A stretch of DNA of 64,000 nt from Desmodesmus armatus (GCA_007449985.2 VIIQ02000625.1:124001-188000), one strand, 5' to 3'; positions 1 to 13,100 are shown, numbered from the stretch's first letter. Numbers and translations are program-made. The notes: generated by a model not told the origin, from the letters alone.

Positions 1-2432
1 TAGCCCAGCCTTCACCACAGCCCCTTTTCAGGCGCTGCGCCCTTCTGTGTGACACAGTCCCATGTGTGCATGGGGCACACCGCGACATGGGTATTTCTAC
101 GCGCTGTCATGCCAAGCTGCTTGGCACATGTCTTGCTGCTGAGCACATGACTGCGCTGTGCATGACACAGCGTCTCTTGCCCTGTGTCATGCAGGCTGCC
201 GTCCCCTCTGTGGCCTCCACGCCCTTCATACCCATCCAGTTCTGGGCGGCATCAGCACGCCCACGTGCTGCACATGCCAGCCCCCAAACTCGTATGTGCC
301 GTCCCTCTGGCACTACACAGCAGTGGCTGGCCTCTGCCAAGCCTGCAGGACACGAGTGCCTCTGTCCTGCAGCACCAGCCACGCCCATGCACCCCAGGGG
401 GCCCAGTAGCTCCCGCCCTCGCGGCACAATCTTGAAGGCCTGCAACGCAGCGCTCTGCTTCGCCTTCCGCTGCGAGGCATGCGCTGCAGCCAGCAACATC
501 AGCTGTGCTGCAGCCGCACCTCAGCCAGTCGCACCCCCACCTGCGCCCACCCCTCCCTGGGGCGCCCTGCGCGCCATGGGCTTGTGCCGCTGCACCCTCA
601 GCACTACACAAGAGCACACCTGCAGCGCCCATCGCTGCACCCCCTGCCAACACAGCATCAGCAACAGAAGGACGCAAGCTCAACACTCTCCAGCCAACCA
701 GGGCTGTGCCTCCTTGTACCGCCCTCCCCTGCCTTGCCTCCTGCGGGCGGCCGGCGCCCAAACAGCACCATGATCGGCTTCAGGCCCCAGCAGCCCGCAG
801 CACACCAGCACAATCCTGCAGCTCCTGCAGCCCGTACCAAGGCTTGGCCCAATGCCACAGCACGGCATCAGCAAGTGCTGGGGTCAGCTGGGGTTAGGGC
901 TAGGCCAGGAGGACGCAGCGGCAAGCTGAATGGCCGTGCCCTTGCTATCGGCATGGCAAGGTGGGGTTGGCACCAGCCGACAGGCCGCGTAGGCGTCTGT
1001 GGGACCCCACCAAGCCTGCACGTGCTGCCGCCTGTCTCACAGAAGGGTGCAGGGGGTCGCAGCAGCAGCAGCGACAGCCCCCGCAGTGGCAGCACTGCAG
1101 GCCTGTCACTGCCAATGCTGCCCCAGTGGCTTGCACTGCTGCTGCCAACACACGGCAGCAGCTGCAGCCGCAGCAGCAGCCCGGGGGGAGTGACGCTGCG
1201 ATGCTTCCCCCAGTGACCCCCGGTGGCCTCACACTCCCCATGCTGCCTCCAGTATCCGAGGGTGAAGGCGGGCGCCAGGGAAGCTGTGCTGGCCGCAACC
1301 CCGGTCGGGCCATATCTGGTGCTGTTGCAAGCATGGAGGGTGCAGCAGGCCAGCATGCCACAGCAGCAGCAGGCCGTGCACCTGCTCAGCCCTGTTCCTG
1401 GCTGCACTGCAGTAAGAAGGCTGCAGCTTGCAACAATGCTAGGCAGGAGCTCAACAGTGGGGTCAGGGGAGTGCCCAGCGGCCTTGTGGAGCATCCTCGC
1501 CGCGGCGCTTGTGCAATGCACTGCGGTGCGGTGAGCGGGGACGCCGAGGCGTGCGGAAGCGTGTGTGTCAAGCGGTGTGCTGGCATGCCGGCTCTGTACG
1601 TAGCCATTCCTGCAGTGCCCAAGGGCCCTCACACAGCACCCAGGCCAGCTTCAAGGTCCCTCGGCTCCCAGTGAAGCCATCCCTATCCACAGCACCATCT
1701 ACAGTTGCAGCGGCAGGCCAGGGCCCCTGTCCCTGCCCAAGGGGCCTTAAATCCAGCTTCTTGGCGGCTGCAGCCCGTCCCTCTCCCAGCTGCCCAGGGA
1801 CCTCCAACCCCACAGGGACCCCGATGAGGACCACCCCAAGTACTGGCAGCCCCCTTCTGTCCTGCAGTGGCTGCGGCCGCACTCCCACTGTCACTCCAGC
1901 AGCCAAGGGCCCTCTACTCCCTTGGCTCGCCCTGCAGTGGCGGCAGCTGCTGCTGCTGCCTGCACTCCCACGCCAGCATGGCGCTGTTGATGCCTTCAGG
2001 CGGCCGTGTCTGCAGCAGCAACGGGACAACACTGCAGACCATCACGATGCTTGGCTGCTGCGGCCAAGCTTGCGGCCGCAGCGGCTGACCTCGCCACTGC
2101 TGCTGCTGACCTTGCAACTGCAGCAGCCTCTCTGCAGGCAGTGCCATCTCAGCCCAAGGAAAGCTGCAGGCCTCCTCCCATCAGTGCCCTTATGGGGTGC
2201 AAGCGTGTGGAATTGCGCGGCGCAGCGCTGTTTCTGCCCCGTCGGCTGGAAACGGCAGCAGTGCAGGGTCAGCACAGGGTGTGCAGGAGTTAGAGGCAGG
2301 GACCAGATGGGTGGCAAGCCTTGTGACACTTCCCATGCTACCCCCTTCACAGGACGAGGGCAACGCAGGGGCTATGATCATGGCGTTGATGAGAATGAGA
2401 GGGATGCAGAGAGCATTGGGGAGCCCAAGTAG
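1..2432 (+). CDS. Probable 3' part of an unrecognised + strand gene (partial, runs off the left edge)
   Basis: This G+C-rich, CAG/CTG-rich stretch stays open for long distances in several frames on both strands, so open frames alone prove little. The best support is at the right end. A pyrimidine-rich acceptor (cccccttcacag, ending about 2352) leads into a charged segment ending DENERDAESIGEPK and a TAG stop at 2430-2432, and a TGTAA lies about 490 bases further on. Upstream the conceptual protein is Ala/Pro/Gln/Cys-rich low complexity with no domain that I recognise. The exon structure upstream of 2350 could not be resolved. It could equally be non-coding repeat-rich DNA with a chance open tail. 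Confidence 0.25.
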
Positions 2433-4491
2433 GTGCTGGCTGCATTAGCAGCACAAGAATGGTGACACCATTCGGCCCCCTGGTTTCTTGCAACAGCTCT
2501 GGTGAGGCGTTACATGACGTGACATCGAACAAAGAGATGCGTAGGCAGCCCCTGTGGCTCGCCCCGGTGATGTAGTGGGCGCTGCCGTGTACTGCATCAT
2601 CAGAAGCGGCAGTGCAGGGGGGTTGGTTTGCTGACCTGACCATGGCACCATTGACATACTCATGTTGCGTTCTGAGTGGAAGTTGAGACACTTCAGTTGC
2701 CCTTGCTGATGCCTCACTAGTTGACGTTGGTGAATACTACAAGCGCCAGAAGCTTGGTGTTGTTTGTTGCGGCGGGTTCTAACAGCTTTTGGGCTAGCCA
2801 GGGCGTGGCAGCTCCGTTCGGTCGTGTATCCAACGCTTGTATGCGTGTGCAATAGCAGGTTTGCTTGTGCAACAGCAGGTCAACTGTGTATGTACTACAG
2901 CAGCGTACCTCTTTTTGTGCCTTGTAATCGTATCGCATGTACGCCTGGGCTGGCCTAGTGGTGTGCCAGCGTCTGTATGTTGCAGTGCTGTACTGTGGCC
3001 TGTTTTGCGTCCCTTTGTGGGTGCTGTAATCTTTTTCACCCCACTGCTTGTACTGGTCCGATCAGTGCACGAGTCTTGTATTTGCTGACTGGCCTGGTAG
3101 GCCAGCCTGAGCCTGCTGTGGAGCTCATGACAGCGTTGGATGCGTGTGCGTCGATGCAGACGCCTGGCTGTTTGTCACGTGTGGCTTTTGCTGGAGTGAG
3201 CATGTCTGCAGCAGCTGTCTGAACAGCTTGGGCGGGTGCTCAGCACATATCTGGTTGAGTGGGCTGTTTTGACTGTTGCAAGGTACGACGCAACTGTAGC
3301 TGCATGAGACTGCGCAGACGCAGCGCTCGCTACCGCAGCCTCTGTAGCCATGCAAAAAGTAGAAGGTTTTCAAGAGTGGGCTGTTGGCTGGGTTTGTACT
3401 TTACTTGGAGTGTCCGTGATGCTCTTGTCATGTCTCGCAGGTGCTCTTGTCTTGGGGGTGTGTACTGCCTTCGATTGCCAGGGTGTGGTTCTGCAGTCAC
3501 CTTTGTTTGGGTGTGCTCACCTCACATCTGCGTGCTTGCCGGCTTGTTTGGGCTAGTCATTCCTCTCTTTTGGCATGCTGCACCTGTACAGTACATGACC
3601 TGGGGGTGTGAACCCTGCACACCCCCTTAGGTGTGCCTGCCTATTCCCCCAAGACCGAGCCTTAGCTGAGTCCGCCTGTACGCCCAATGCATGGTTTCCT
3701 CGTGCGTGGGTCTTGAAGTCCTTGTAGTGACTGAGAGCCCTTGTGGATAATGCATGGGTGGTTCCTTGTCTGTACTATCACGCTCCCTACACTGATACTA
3801 ATACCACACCACCCGTTGTTGTGAGCCTCATGCCCAGGTGCATGTCAGGGGCTGCTCTCAGGGTTACTCAAGCCATCTCTCACACACAATCAGCTGTGCA
3901 TCCATCCCCAGCACGGCCTGTGCAGCTGCTGCACCCTGCAGCGCTGTTAGTGTCCGTCCACCGGCCGAGCCAGCAGCATGGCCGCTGATCACCAGCACGC
4001 CTTGCTACCTAGCCATGGGCCTCACAGGGGGGAGTCTCAGCATGCTGGGAGGAAAACGGCGGGAAAGATGTTGAGGCAGCAGCCCTGGGCGAGTTTGGTG
4101 CTGCAGGTGTTGCTGCTTGACTGTACATGTCGCAGGTGTAGGGTTCCTGCACGCCCTGCGGTAGTTATGCCTAGTACACAGGGTGTGCCTGTGGTTTTGC
4201 CACCCGAGTGAAGTTCAGGCATGGGATAGACTCTGGCGTCTGTGTTGAGTTGAGTTAGCAGACTGGGGCTGCGAGCCTCTTATGCCATCTGCTTGTGCAG
4301 TGCACACGACTCGGAGGCCTGTCTGCAGTGATTGTGTAGAAGTGTGAGGCTTGGTTTCGCTGCAGCACCTTTGCAGAGGGGCCATCAGACAATTTGCTGC
4401 TGGCTCCGATGAGGCTGATATGGCACAAGCAGTTGGTGGATGTTGAGTTGTGCTGGGATGGTATTTTCCGCTACACACTCTGCCTTCAGTG
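2433..4491. other. Intergenic stretch, no gene recognised
   Basis: It holds only short open frames with no recognisable motif, and base composition falls towards T/G-rich. I see no tRNA, no long repeat and no convincing exon here. Confidence 0.4.
2923..2927 (+). terminator. Possible TGTAA poly(A) signal
   Basis: TGTAA is the usual chlorophycean poly(A) signal and would serve the partial gene ending at 2432. A pentamer also occurs by chance, and the 490-base spacing is long for a 3'UTR. Confidence 0.25.
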
Positions 4492-4692
4492 ATGGCGGGT
4501 TGGTCTGCGAATCGGGCATGGCTGCTCATGGTGTTGCTGCTGTGGACAGGACTGCTGCCAGCAGCAACGGGTGCAAATTACACGTGTAACATTGAAGGAA
4601 GAAGTTTGATCCTGGTAGAATGTTGCCCAGATGTGCAAATGCAGGTACTGCCACCTCCTTCAGCCAAACGTTTCGTTCCAACATGCTGGTAG
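4492..4692 (+). CDS. Possible small secreted protein or first exon with a signal peptide
   Basis: From the ATG at 4492 the frame reads MAGWSANRAWLLMVLLLWTG, then LLPAATGA. This is a textbook signal peptide: a basic residue, a Leu/Val-rich core and a small-residue cleavage site. The mature part is short, with one N-glycosylation sequon (NYT) and four cysteines, ending in TAG at 4690-4692 (66 aa). A GT after the codons for VQMQ (about 4642) could also be a donor, making this the first exon of a longer gene. I see no similar sequence upstream of the second aquaporin. No family recognised; a chance open frame remains possible. Confidence 0.25.
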   Translation: MAGWSANRAWLLMVLLLWTGLLPAATGANYTCNIEGRSLILVECCPDVQMQVLPPPSAKRFVPTCW

Positions 4693-5536
4693 AGAGCTCC
4701 CTGCAGTCACCGCTTTGCTCAGCCACCCTCATGATGCTGATATGAGGGCCTGCCCATTGCCTGTCTGATTGCGTGTCTCGCCTAGCTCAGGGCCTTACCA
4801 CCCCCCTGTACAGTTGCATGTATTGATAGTGGGGAAAATCTGAATCCTATCTGAAGTCCCGAGCACGGCACATTGAGTGGGGAGTACTTGTATGGCCTTG
4901 AAGGTTTCTTGAGACCGAGGTGGAGCTGCTGTGCTGTGCTGTGAGCAGGACGACAGTGGGGGGGGGGGGGGGCAGCTCCATCCTTGCCCTGCATATGGCT
5001 AATGATTAATGCCTTCTCTGTGTCGGTATGTGGCGTCCTGCACTGCCATATGCCGCTGCAGCTGCTGCAGTTGCTGTACGGGACCTCGGGTGAGTGCGTG
5101 ACACCAGTGCAGCAGAACTCTTCTGGTTGAAAGGGTAGCAGGCCAGACAGCGCGACTTCACCACTTGTGTGCCATTGTATCACCACTGCAACTGGTTTGA
5201 GTTCCCCTGCTGATAGTTGTGTGAGTGTAATGGGTCCCTGCATTATGGCCACGGTTGCAGCTCATTTGCAACTGCAGTCTGAGGCCGTCTGCTGTTGAAT
5301 AGTGCATGTCGTGATGCTCAAGCGTAAACGCTGTCCTAATAGCTGTGACCCGCTGGTAGAACCGGATAACACGACATAACGATACAGCAGATCACACACT
5401 TCCGGGACATTATCTGCACGCCCTACCAATGGCGGTTCATTCTGCCTCCTATTCAGTATCCGCGCTTGTATACATCGTTTGGGATTGCCCACTAGTTGCC
5501 TGTTGCCGCTGTGTCGAGTCTCCAGCTTCCGGCAAG

Positions 5537-8500
5537 ATGTCTGAGGACGCTAGCAAGAAGAACCATGTCGACCAGGACACATGCTTCACCAACTACACAG
5601 CAATCACCTCGCGGGCGTTCGCGACCAGCTTGATCCTGGAGTTTGTCGGTAAGCAGTCCGTGATGTGTGCTGGGAGTCGACAGTCACCAAAGTCCATGGC
5701 ACTGCCTCGCATTGCTTTCAAGGCATCATTTACCATGTGTGCTCACATATAGCAGCTGCATCACCTGCCCTCAGTGATCAGGATCAAGCGGTTGCTACAG
5801 CTGCTGACGTCCGACAACAGTCTGTGACAGCAGCTGTTTGCAGCCCAAGTGCTTTGAGCACGGCTAGTCTGAGTGTCGCATGCATAATGGCAGCTGCCTT
5901 GGTGCTCAGCTGCAGAGTAGCACTACGAAAGCTTCCCGATCATAAGTGTTTCCGCCACCCAAGCTCATATGTTTACTCCGTTTCAACGCAGGTACGTTGA
6001 TCTTCACTTTCCTTGGAAGCACTGTGGATGACAAGATCCTGGGGTGAGCCTGCCTGCCGCCGTCTGTGACCATTTCTCAACAGGCAACAAAGGATGTTGC
6101 TACTGCTGTCAAAGTACTAGAGTTGTACCGCTTTATGAATGAGGCCAGCAGGGGCTGTGAGCAACCGTGTGTACCGTGCCACTAGTACTTGTGGCAGTGG
6201 TCATCCCACCCTGGCATTACACTCCCTTGGGGTGGACCCACACTTGACAAACCAAGGTTTCAGCCCATTGACGGTGTTGTTTGCTGCTGTACCATTCTAC
6301 TGTTTTCACTGTTTGCAGGCCCTTCGTGAACGGCTTGGCCCTGGTAAGTACTTGAATAGCCACGTTGCTGTCGGCAGCAGCCAGCAGGCTGCAAGCTGCC
6401 GTTGCGCTGCCTGCATCGTTAAAGCCAGTTCAACCGACTAATGCAAGTTGCAGAGTACTGCACGCACCCAATCTTGATCGTGACCGACGGCTTCTGTGTG
6501 CCTTGTGCTGCTTTGTGTGCAGACTGTGGTGATCTACATGGCGGCCAACATCAGTGGAGGACACATCAACCCAGTAAGTGCCCCACGCGCTTTGCACCTC
6601 CATCCAGCCTGACCTACCGATAGCCTGCTGGATCAACAGGCACCTGAACATGCCCCTCAAGCCCATCCAAGTGTCCTTTTGCTGCTCCTGTGGTGTCGTA
6701 CGCGGCTATCACTGACGTTGTGCATGTTTGGTTGCTGCTGCTGCTTCAGGCTGTGACGTTCAGCACCCTCATCTGCGGCTTCTACCCACTGCTGCACAGC
6801 ATCCTCTACATTATTCTGCAGGTAATAAAGGCGTGCTGGGGTTGGTTTGAACAGGGGGGGGGGGTATGGGTGGCGCAGACAGGACTGCATAAGACACACA
6901 ACAGCATCCAGGCAACTCCAGGAATAGCCACCAGATGATCAGTTGAAGCAGCATGTGCTGACGTTGTGTAGCTACGTCCTGCGCCGCTGTGCCGCTGCGC
7001 CTAGGCTGCTGGCACCTGCATGCGTGGCTGCCCTGTGCCCTACTGAACCTGTGCCTTCACTATCCTGCATGCAGATCCTAGGTGCTATGGCTGGTGCTGG
7101 CCTCGTGGCCGCACTGACACCCAACACCGTGCGCGTGGGCATGGGTGACGGAGCTCCGGGATGCTTCGATGGCAAGGCCGCCAGCCAGGACATCACCAAG
7201 GCTCAGGTCTTTGGATGGGAGGTGGGTCACAAACGCCATTGGTGTGTGCACCTTGGGGAGGGAGGGTCCGAGTTGTATGTCATGTTTGCTTTGTGTGAGG
7301 GAGAGGTTTGTGCCACATGGACGCGGCTGCCGCTACAGTGTGTGCTGATGACAAGCCAGGTGGTCAGGCTGCATGCAAGTGGCTTTTGCGCAGACTGATA
7401 CCAATTCTTCACACTTGCTGCTTGCGCACACACACACACACACAGCTAAGCTAACGACAGCTTTGATGCAGGGATCGCCCTGGTTTTCCGTGCTAGCGTC
7501 ATTGTTTGACTATCCTTGTCGGATAATTGCTAGCCAGCATGCATGTGCACGCATGCAGTCTCTCTGTCGACACACACACACGCTCACCACAAAGGTTGCG
7601 CAGACACCAGTGGTAGATCAAAGCAGCGCACAGGTATAGGCCATCCCCACATGACATGTGTTGCTGTTTGTCTATGCACGTGTGTGTGCACCCCTGCAGG
7701 TGATCATGACCTTCACCCTCATCAGTACTGTCTACGCCTGCGGTATTGCCAAGCCTGGACACGGTGAGCGCGTCAGCCTGAAAATCCACCCAGCACTGAA
7801 TCCCAACATCACAACTTGCACTGCGTTACAAAGTTCAGTGGGACTGTCAGTTTGTGCAGTGCGCTTGACACTGGCTGTGTACATGGTCCAGCATCAGGCG
7901 CTGCGTCATGCTGTTTTTCCTCATTCCTTTTGCTCCTGGTGGGAAACCTGTTGATTCCGACAGTTGCTGAAGGGTAACAGGCGCAGTAGATGAAGGCAGT
8001 AGATGAAGGATGTCACAGCTGTCGACCAACCACCTTTTGTTTCCCTCCACAGGTAGCCTGACTCCAATCGCTGTGGGCTTCTCCCTGATCGCCTGTGCTG
8101 GTGCTGGAGCCAAGTACACAGGTGCCGCTTTGGGCTTGTGAGACATCAGTTGTAGCAGGCACCACCCACAATGGTGTGTGTGGTTGTAGTATTGTAGCAG
8201 GGGGTGTGCAGGGCCGCGGAGGGTTCTAGCATGAAGGAATTGAACCAATACATCAGTGTTTGCTTTTGTCATGCATGCAGCATATTCTTCAAAGTGTACA
8301 CAACTAACGCTGACCCTCTTGCCTGCTTTGGCTTGTCCTTGTCACAGGTGCTGCGCTGAACCCAGCACGTGTCATCGGTGAGTACTTTACAGGGCACTGT
8401 CCCCACTACCAGCTGAGGCTGATTTCTTTTTGGTGCTCATCGCAAGCAGTAGGCTGTGCTAGCATACATGCCCAGCTGTTCAGCAGCTCTAGAGCCATGT

Positions 8501-9775
8501 GCATAGGGTACCTGCCGGGAGTGGCATCCCAGCAACAGCACGCTGGTGTGCTTGCACAATGTTGTGTGAGCTTCCCAGTCAAGAACCTGTACAAAGACGT
8601 ACAGCCGCAATGTCATGTCGTAGCACACTCCGTGCTCACGTGCGCATCGTGGTTGTTGTATTCCTGCAGGTCCCCTGGCTGTGTTCAAGTGCGGCAAGGA
8701 GTATGCATGGATCTATATCCTTGCAGAGCTGCTGGCAGCCGTGCTGGCCTGCAGTATCTTTGCCGTCGTGTCAGGTGTGTGTCTTGACACAGCCCCATGG
8801 ACATGCAAACATGTGTGCCTGTGTAAACGTGACACAATGACATGCACACATGTGTGCGCCCGGTGACATCTCCAACTGAGCGTCCTTACAACAACATTGT
8901 TGTGCGAGCTGCTGGTTGTGTGGTCAGCTGTGCAGCAGCACAAGAACCGCATGGCTGTGCTGGGAGTCCTGCAGGATTGATGCACCTGTGCATGCAGATC
9001 TGTGCAAAGGAGTAAGCAGCAAGCAGCAGTGTCAAATACTGGGGTACGGCATGTTGAAGGCCCTTCGGGGCACCCTCATGAGCCCTTGGCTCGCTGGTTA
9101 GTGCCGAGGTTGGGACCCTGTTTCCAAAATACTGTACTGTACTATCAATAGCTCAGAGTTGTGTTGCTGTTGTGCACTGCAGGTTGGGGTCCCCTGTTCC
9201 CTGTCAAGTCAATGGCCAGGTTCAACATGACAGCCGCTGAGGCAGTAGGCATGTTCCTGACAGGTAAGCAATGGAGCAATACTAATGATCATATGTATCG
9301 ATAGATAGATAGATAGACGCGAGCTACGCGTATGATATCCATGCGCCGATTGGCACGACAGCTTGGCAGCAGCGACAGCATTTCATCAAGTGTGGTTGCC
9401 TCCCATGCGGCAAGCAGGCCACCAGCTTGTGCTGGTTTGAAGTGCTGCCTGGATATTTTGGTGATTCATCTTTTTTGCTGCCAGGATATTTTGGTGGTTG
9501 TGTGTGCTTCCAGTACATTTTGGTGATTAATTTGTCTGGACCGTGCCGACTTGGCTATGCGCCTGTTTGTGCCCACAGGTCAACCTCCTGCACGTTTCCG
9601 CAAGGCGGGTAGCGAGAACGTGAACGACCTGCAGTCCTTCATCGGCCGCGGTCTCAGCGGCTTGAAGGGACTCAAGAGCCGGGGCAAGAGCGGCAAGGGC
9701 ATGACCTCTGGTGTTGCTTCAAACGACGACCTGTCCCCAAGGGCTGCTGCAGCAGCAGACAAGCTGCCTGTCTAA
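5537..9775 (+). CDS. Aquaporin / major intrinsic protein, copy 1 (12 exons, 334 aa)
   Basis: Six-helix membrane channel of the MIP family, moving water or small neutral solutes. Exons: 5537-5648, 5992-6043, 6319-6343, 6523-6573, 6750-6821, 7075-7221, 7700-7763, 8053-8121, 8348-8377, 8670-8774, 9183-9263, 9579-9775; phases agree and the total is 1005 nt. Both NPA boxes are present: the first is GGHINPAVT, with an intron between P and A, and the second is GAALNPARVIGP, encoded by a 30-nt exon. The Arg after the second NPA (aromatic/arginine filter) is kept. A long hydrophilic loop C (about NTVRVGMGDGAPGCFDGK) precedes helix 4, and a basic Ser-rich tail of about 60 residues ends in DKLPV. The start codon is the one conserved in the second copy (ggcaagATGTCTGA). 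Substrate and membrane are not decidable from sequence. Confidence 0.93.
9297..9317. repeat. (GATA)n microsatellite
   Basis: A short run of gata units sits in the last intron of aquaporin copy 1. It is absent from the corresponding intron of copy 2. Confidence 0.8.
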
Positions 9776-10160
9776 GCCTACTGGATGGCTGCAGGTCATG
9801 CTGCAACGGTACCAGGTACCCTTAAAAGAGTGCTTGTGGACCGTGATCAAGTGGGATGTTTCAGGATTGCAAGTCGCGCAGTGTTGCGCGTTTCACAGAG
9901 CCGACAAGTGGCTCTTAGGGATTTCATTTTGAGCTTTTGAAGGCGTGATGGGTTCGGCGTGCTGGGTTGGCAGCAGCCGACAAGCTGCTGGTCTAAGCCT
10001 GCTGCACCCCAGCCGTCCTGCACAACGGTCCTCTCTTGAGGTCTATGCCGTGATTCAAGTGGGATGTTACAACTTCGGCAAGTCGCGCAGTGTTGCGCAT
10101 TTAGCAGAGCCGACAAGTGGCTCCCAGGGATTTAATTTTGAGCCTTTGAAGGCCAGCTGG
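9752..10160 (+). repeat. Tandem duplication of the aquaporin-1 gene end and 3'UTR
   Basis: The end of the last exon plus about 190 bases of 3'UTR is repeated directly. The codons for ADKLPV and the stop (about 9757-9775) recur near 9974-9996 as an ADKLLV-stop version. The 3'UTR marker caagtcgcgcagtgttgcgc occurs at about 9869 and 10077, and agccgacaagtggctc follows in both. The second copy has no exon upstream of it, so it is a non-coding relic. Confidence 0.85.
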
Positions 10161-13100
10161 GTTCTCAACGCATGCTTCTCCTTTTGACTGTGTCACCGTT
10201 CTGGGCTTGGACGTGATCCCTGCTTTCCGTGTGAGGGTGTATCCTCAGTTCTTTTTGTGGGGTGTTTGACTTGTGGCGTGCTGTGCTGTGCTGGCGGCAA
10301 ACCACTGTCGGCATGCATAGACTGGGGGTGTTTCTGGTGCTGCACGCGAGCAGCTGGATGTGCACAGAGACGAATGTGCCTGCATCGTACAGAGGAACAA
10401 CTGAGGTTGCATGCCAGCAACAGTTGATTCTGGCTGCATGCTACAGAGCATCGACCTTGGCTGCATGCTACAGAGTTAAGGGGCGCGCAAGCCAACCTGG
10501 TGCTGATGTCGGGGGGGGGGGGGCGCTTGTCTCGTGTATCACTCTGTGAGGCGTTGGTTGGCATCAGCTAATGGGGGGCAGGGGTGCAGCGCACCATGCA
10601 CTGTGCCCCCTGCATGCATGAAACATGAGGCGAGCAGTCACTCCTGGTGTGCCGTCTGGGTGCCAAGAATCTCCCTTGCCTGCGCAAGCCGCAGACCACT
10701 GCAGCAGACTTGACTGACAACCACGTGTCTCTGCTTCAGATTTCAGCTAGGTGGTGGTGGTGTGGCAAGGAATATGTGATATTTTGCAGCCTGCAGAGAG
10801 TGCGGCACTCAGCTATGCCGACCTGCTGATAGGGCTTCCAGTGGACGTTTGCACATGCATGGCCTGGGTGTTTCAGGGTGCGGCTATGTCAAGATAGGTG
10901 GTGGTGGTGGTGTGGCAAGGAACATGTGGTGTACTGCAGGAAATGGCAGTCAGCTGTGCTGACCTGCTGGAGAGCTTCCAGTGGAGGTCTGCACATGCAT
11001 GGTCTGGGTGTTAACACATGAGTTGCATCCAGCCAGTTTCAAGCATGTGCGACGGAGTGAGGGACCTGGCTGCTCTGCTGTTCTGACCCAAGGTTGTGGT
11101 GCATGTTGGTCTGAAAACGGTTGGTGGTGTGCTGGACTGACTGCGGGTTTTAGAATGCACAGGTGCACCCTCCTTACAGCAACGTTCACAGGGCGCATCT
11201 GGATTGCAATGCCTTGTGTTGGGATTTGGGGCTTGGTCAGGCTTGGTATCCAACAAGCCAAAGGCTGCATTCAACTTATCCTGCTTTCGTGAATCCCTGC
11301 TATCCCCTTCTGGCCCTTCAGTCAGGGCTGGGTGACAGCTGGTTGTCCCTGTTAACATGTTTTAGGGACCACTTGCTGGTTGTCCCTGTTTTAGGGACCA
11401 CCTGCTGGCCGCCTTTTTGTCTGCCTGATCGCCTTGTGCCTTACATCCCCTCTCAGAGAGCCGCCTTGCACGTGTTGTGTGTCCTTCCCTATTGCTCATT
11501 CCAGCGAGGGGCTCGACAGCACACCATAAGTGCTGTGCGAACTTGCGACAAACACTGCTAGGCTCTTGTCAGTAGAGGCACTGACAGGTTTACATATGGT
11601 CGAGTGCCAGCCAAGCGCGCAATGACGCCTGGCGTTTTGAAGGCACGCCATGACCTAGGGGTAGTCCTTATACATATCTGCCCTCAAGGCAGTCACCTGC
11701 ATTAGCAGGTGCCGACCTCCGGCCTTGTGCGTTGTGCTGTCAGCGCAGATGGCATGTTGGGCATTGATTTTTGCAAGAGTGGTGGCAAGGGAACTGCCAT
11801 GTGGCTTAAACCCAGGGGCAGCTGTGGCTCCTTAAGCCCTGCCGGCTTGCTCCGGTTTTGGCGCTTTTTGCTGCTTTTCTTCCTGGTTGGTCGGCTCTAC
11901 TTGAAACACGCTGCATGTTGCAGCCGCTCGGAGATACTACGGTTACCGCTATATATGCACACCATACGTGCTGGCAAGTGCAAACATCGGCCTTGCTGTT
12001 TGAGACTTGGTCAAACCCCCTGCTGCTTGAGCTGTATCTCTTGCGGCAGAGGTGTGACGCAGTGTGCATGCTGTGAGTACCAAAGTTGGTTTGCAGGCCT
12101 TGCATGCTCTTGTGCTGGACACTGTTTGGCTGTGGCACCTTGTGCAGAACATGGCAGGGTTTACCAGGTTTGGCGGTTCATTATGCTACTGAACAAAAAG
12201 TACGAGGCTTATGTACTGAGGATGGACGGTTGGTTATATGCGGCGCTGCAGTACGCTACTGAACACATAGCACCAGGCTTGCCTATGGAGGATGGACTGC
12301 TGGAGAGATGTTGTGTGGTATGTCCCAGCACAAACAGACTCTTGGGTTACCCTGACACATCGCTGATTCAGACAGAGACTGCCCAGAGACTGCCCTTTTA
12401 CAGCCTGTTGCACAGCCTGTGCTGTGCTGTTGTGTCCAGCGCCTGAACGCTTTTGGCGTTCAAAGCTGAGCAGAGCCTTGGCTGCACTCTGACCTGTGGC
12501 TGTTGTTGACAATGCGTTCAAACGGGCATCAGTTTTGTGAGGGTGATGATGATGGTCTCCCAACAATGTCCCCAAGCTTTGGTGTTGTGCAGATCCCAGT
12601 ACAGTCAGGATGCACGGGACAATATCTATCCCATCCGAGGAGCTCACAGGGTCATATCTCCTGCTCCCCACTCTCTCAGGCAGTTTGTGATATCTTAGGC
12701 AGAGGTGCACATATGCTGCTGATACAACCCCACGTGCTGCAGTGTAGTCACCCGTCTTGTCTACCTCTGCACCCCATGCCATGCACCTGTCCTGGGTGGC
12801 TTGAAGCCCTTGCAACAGATGCTTAGGCATGTCAGATCGAGTGTTCCGCTCGTTGTTGCGTTCCACTCGTTGTTGCTGGGCGAAACGGGTGTCAGGGCGC
12901 TTATCTACTGGAATGGTGTGTTCGCGTGAGCTGGTGTGGGTGGTGGAGTCGCTAGGCAAATAGGCGGGTACATGAATGTTGCACGGGTATCCTTTGTATA
13001 CAGGAGTCGCCAGTCCTTTTGGCGGCAAGGCAGCATCTCGGGTCCAGTGCAGTTGTGCTGACAGTTCTCTCATAGTGGCCTTGCTCACCCAAGGCTTGCA

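Noticed and set aside
11709..13088. 245-aa (+) and 284-aa (-) open frames in the aquaporin flank
   Set aside because: Overlapping on opposite strands, Cys/Leu-rich without motifs, and not preserved in frame in the homologous flank of copy B.
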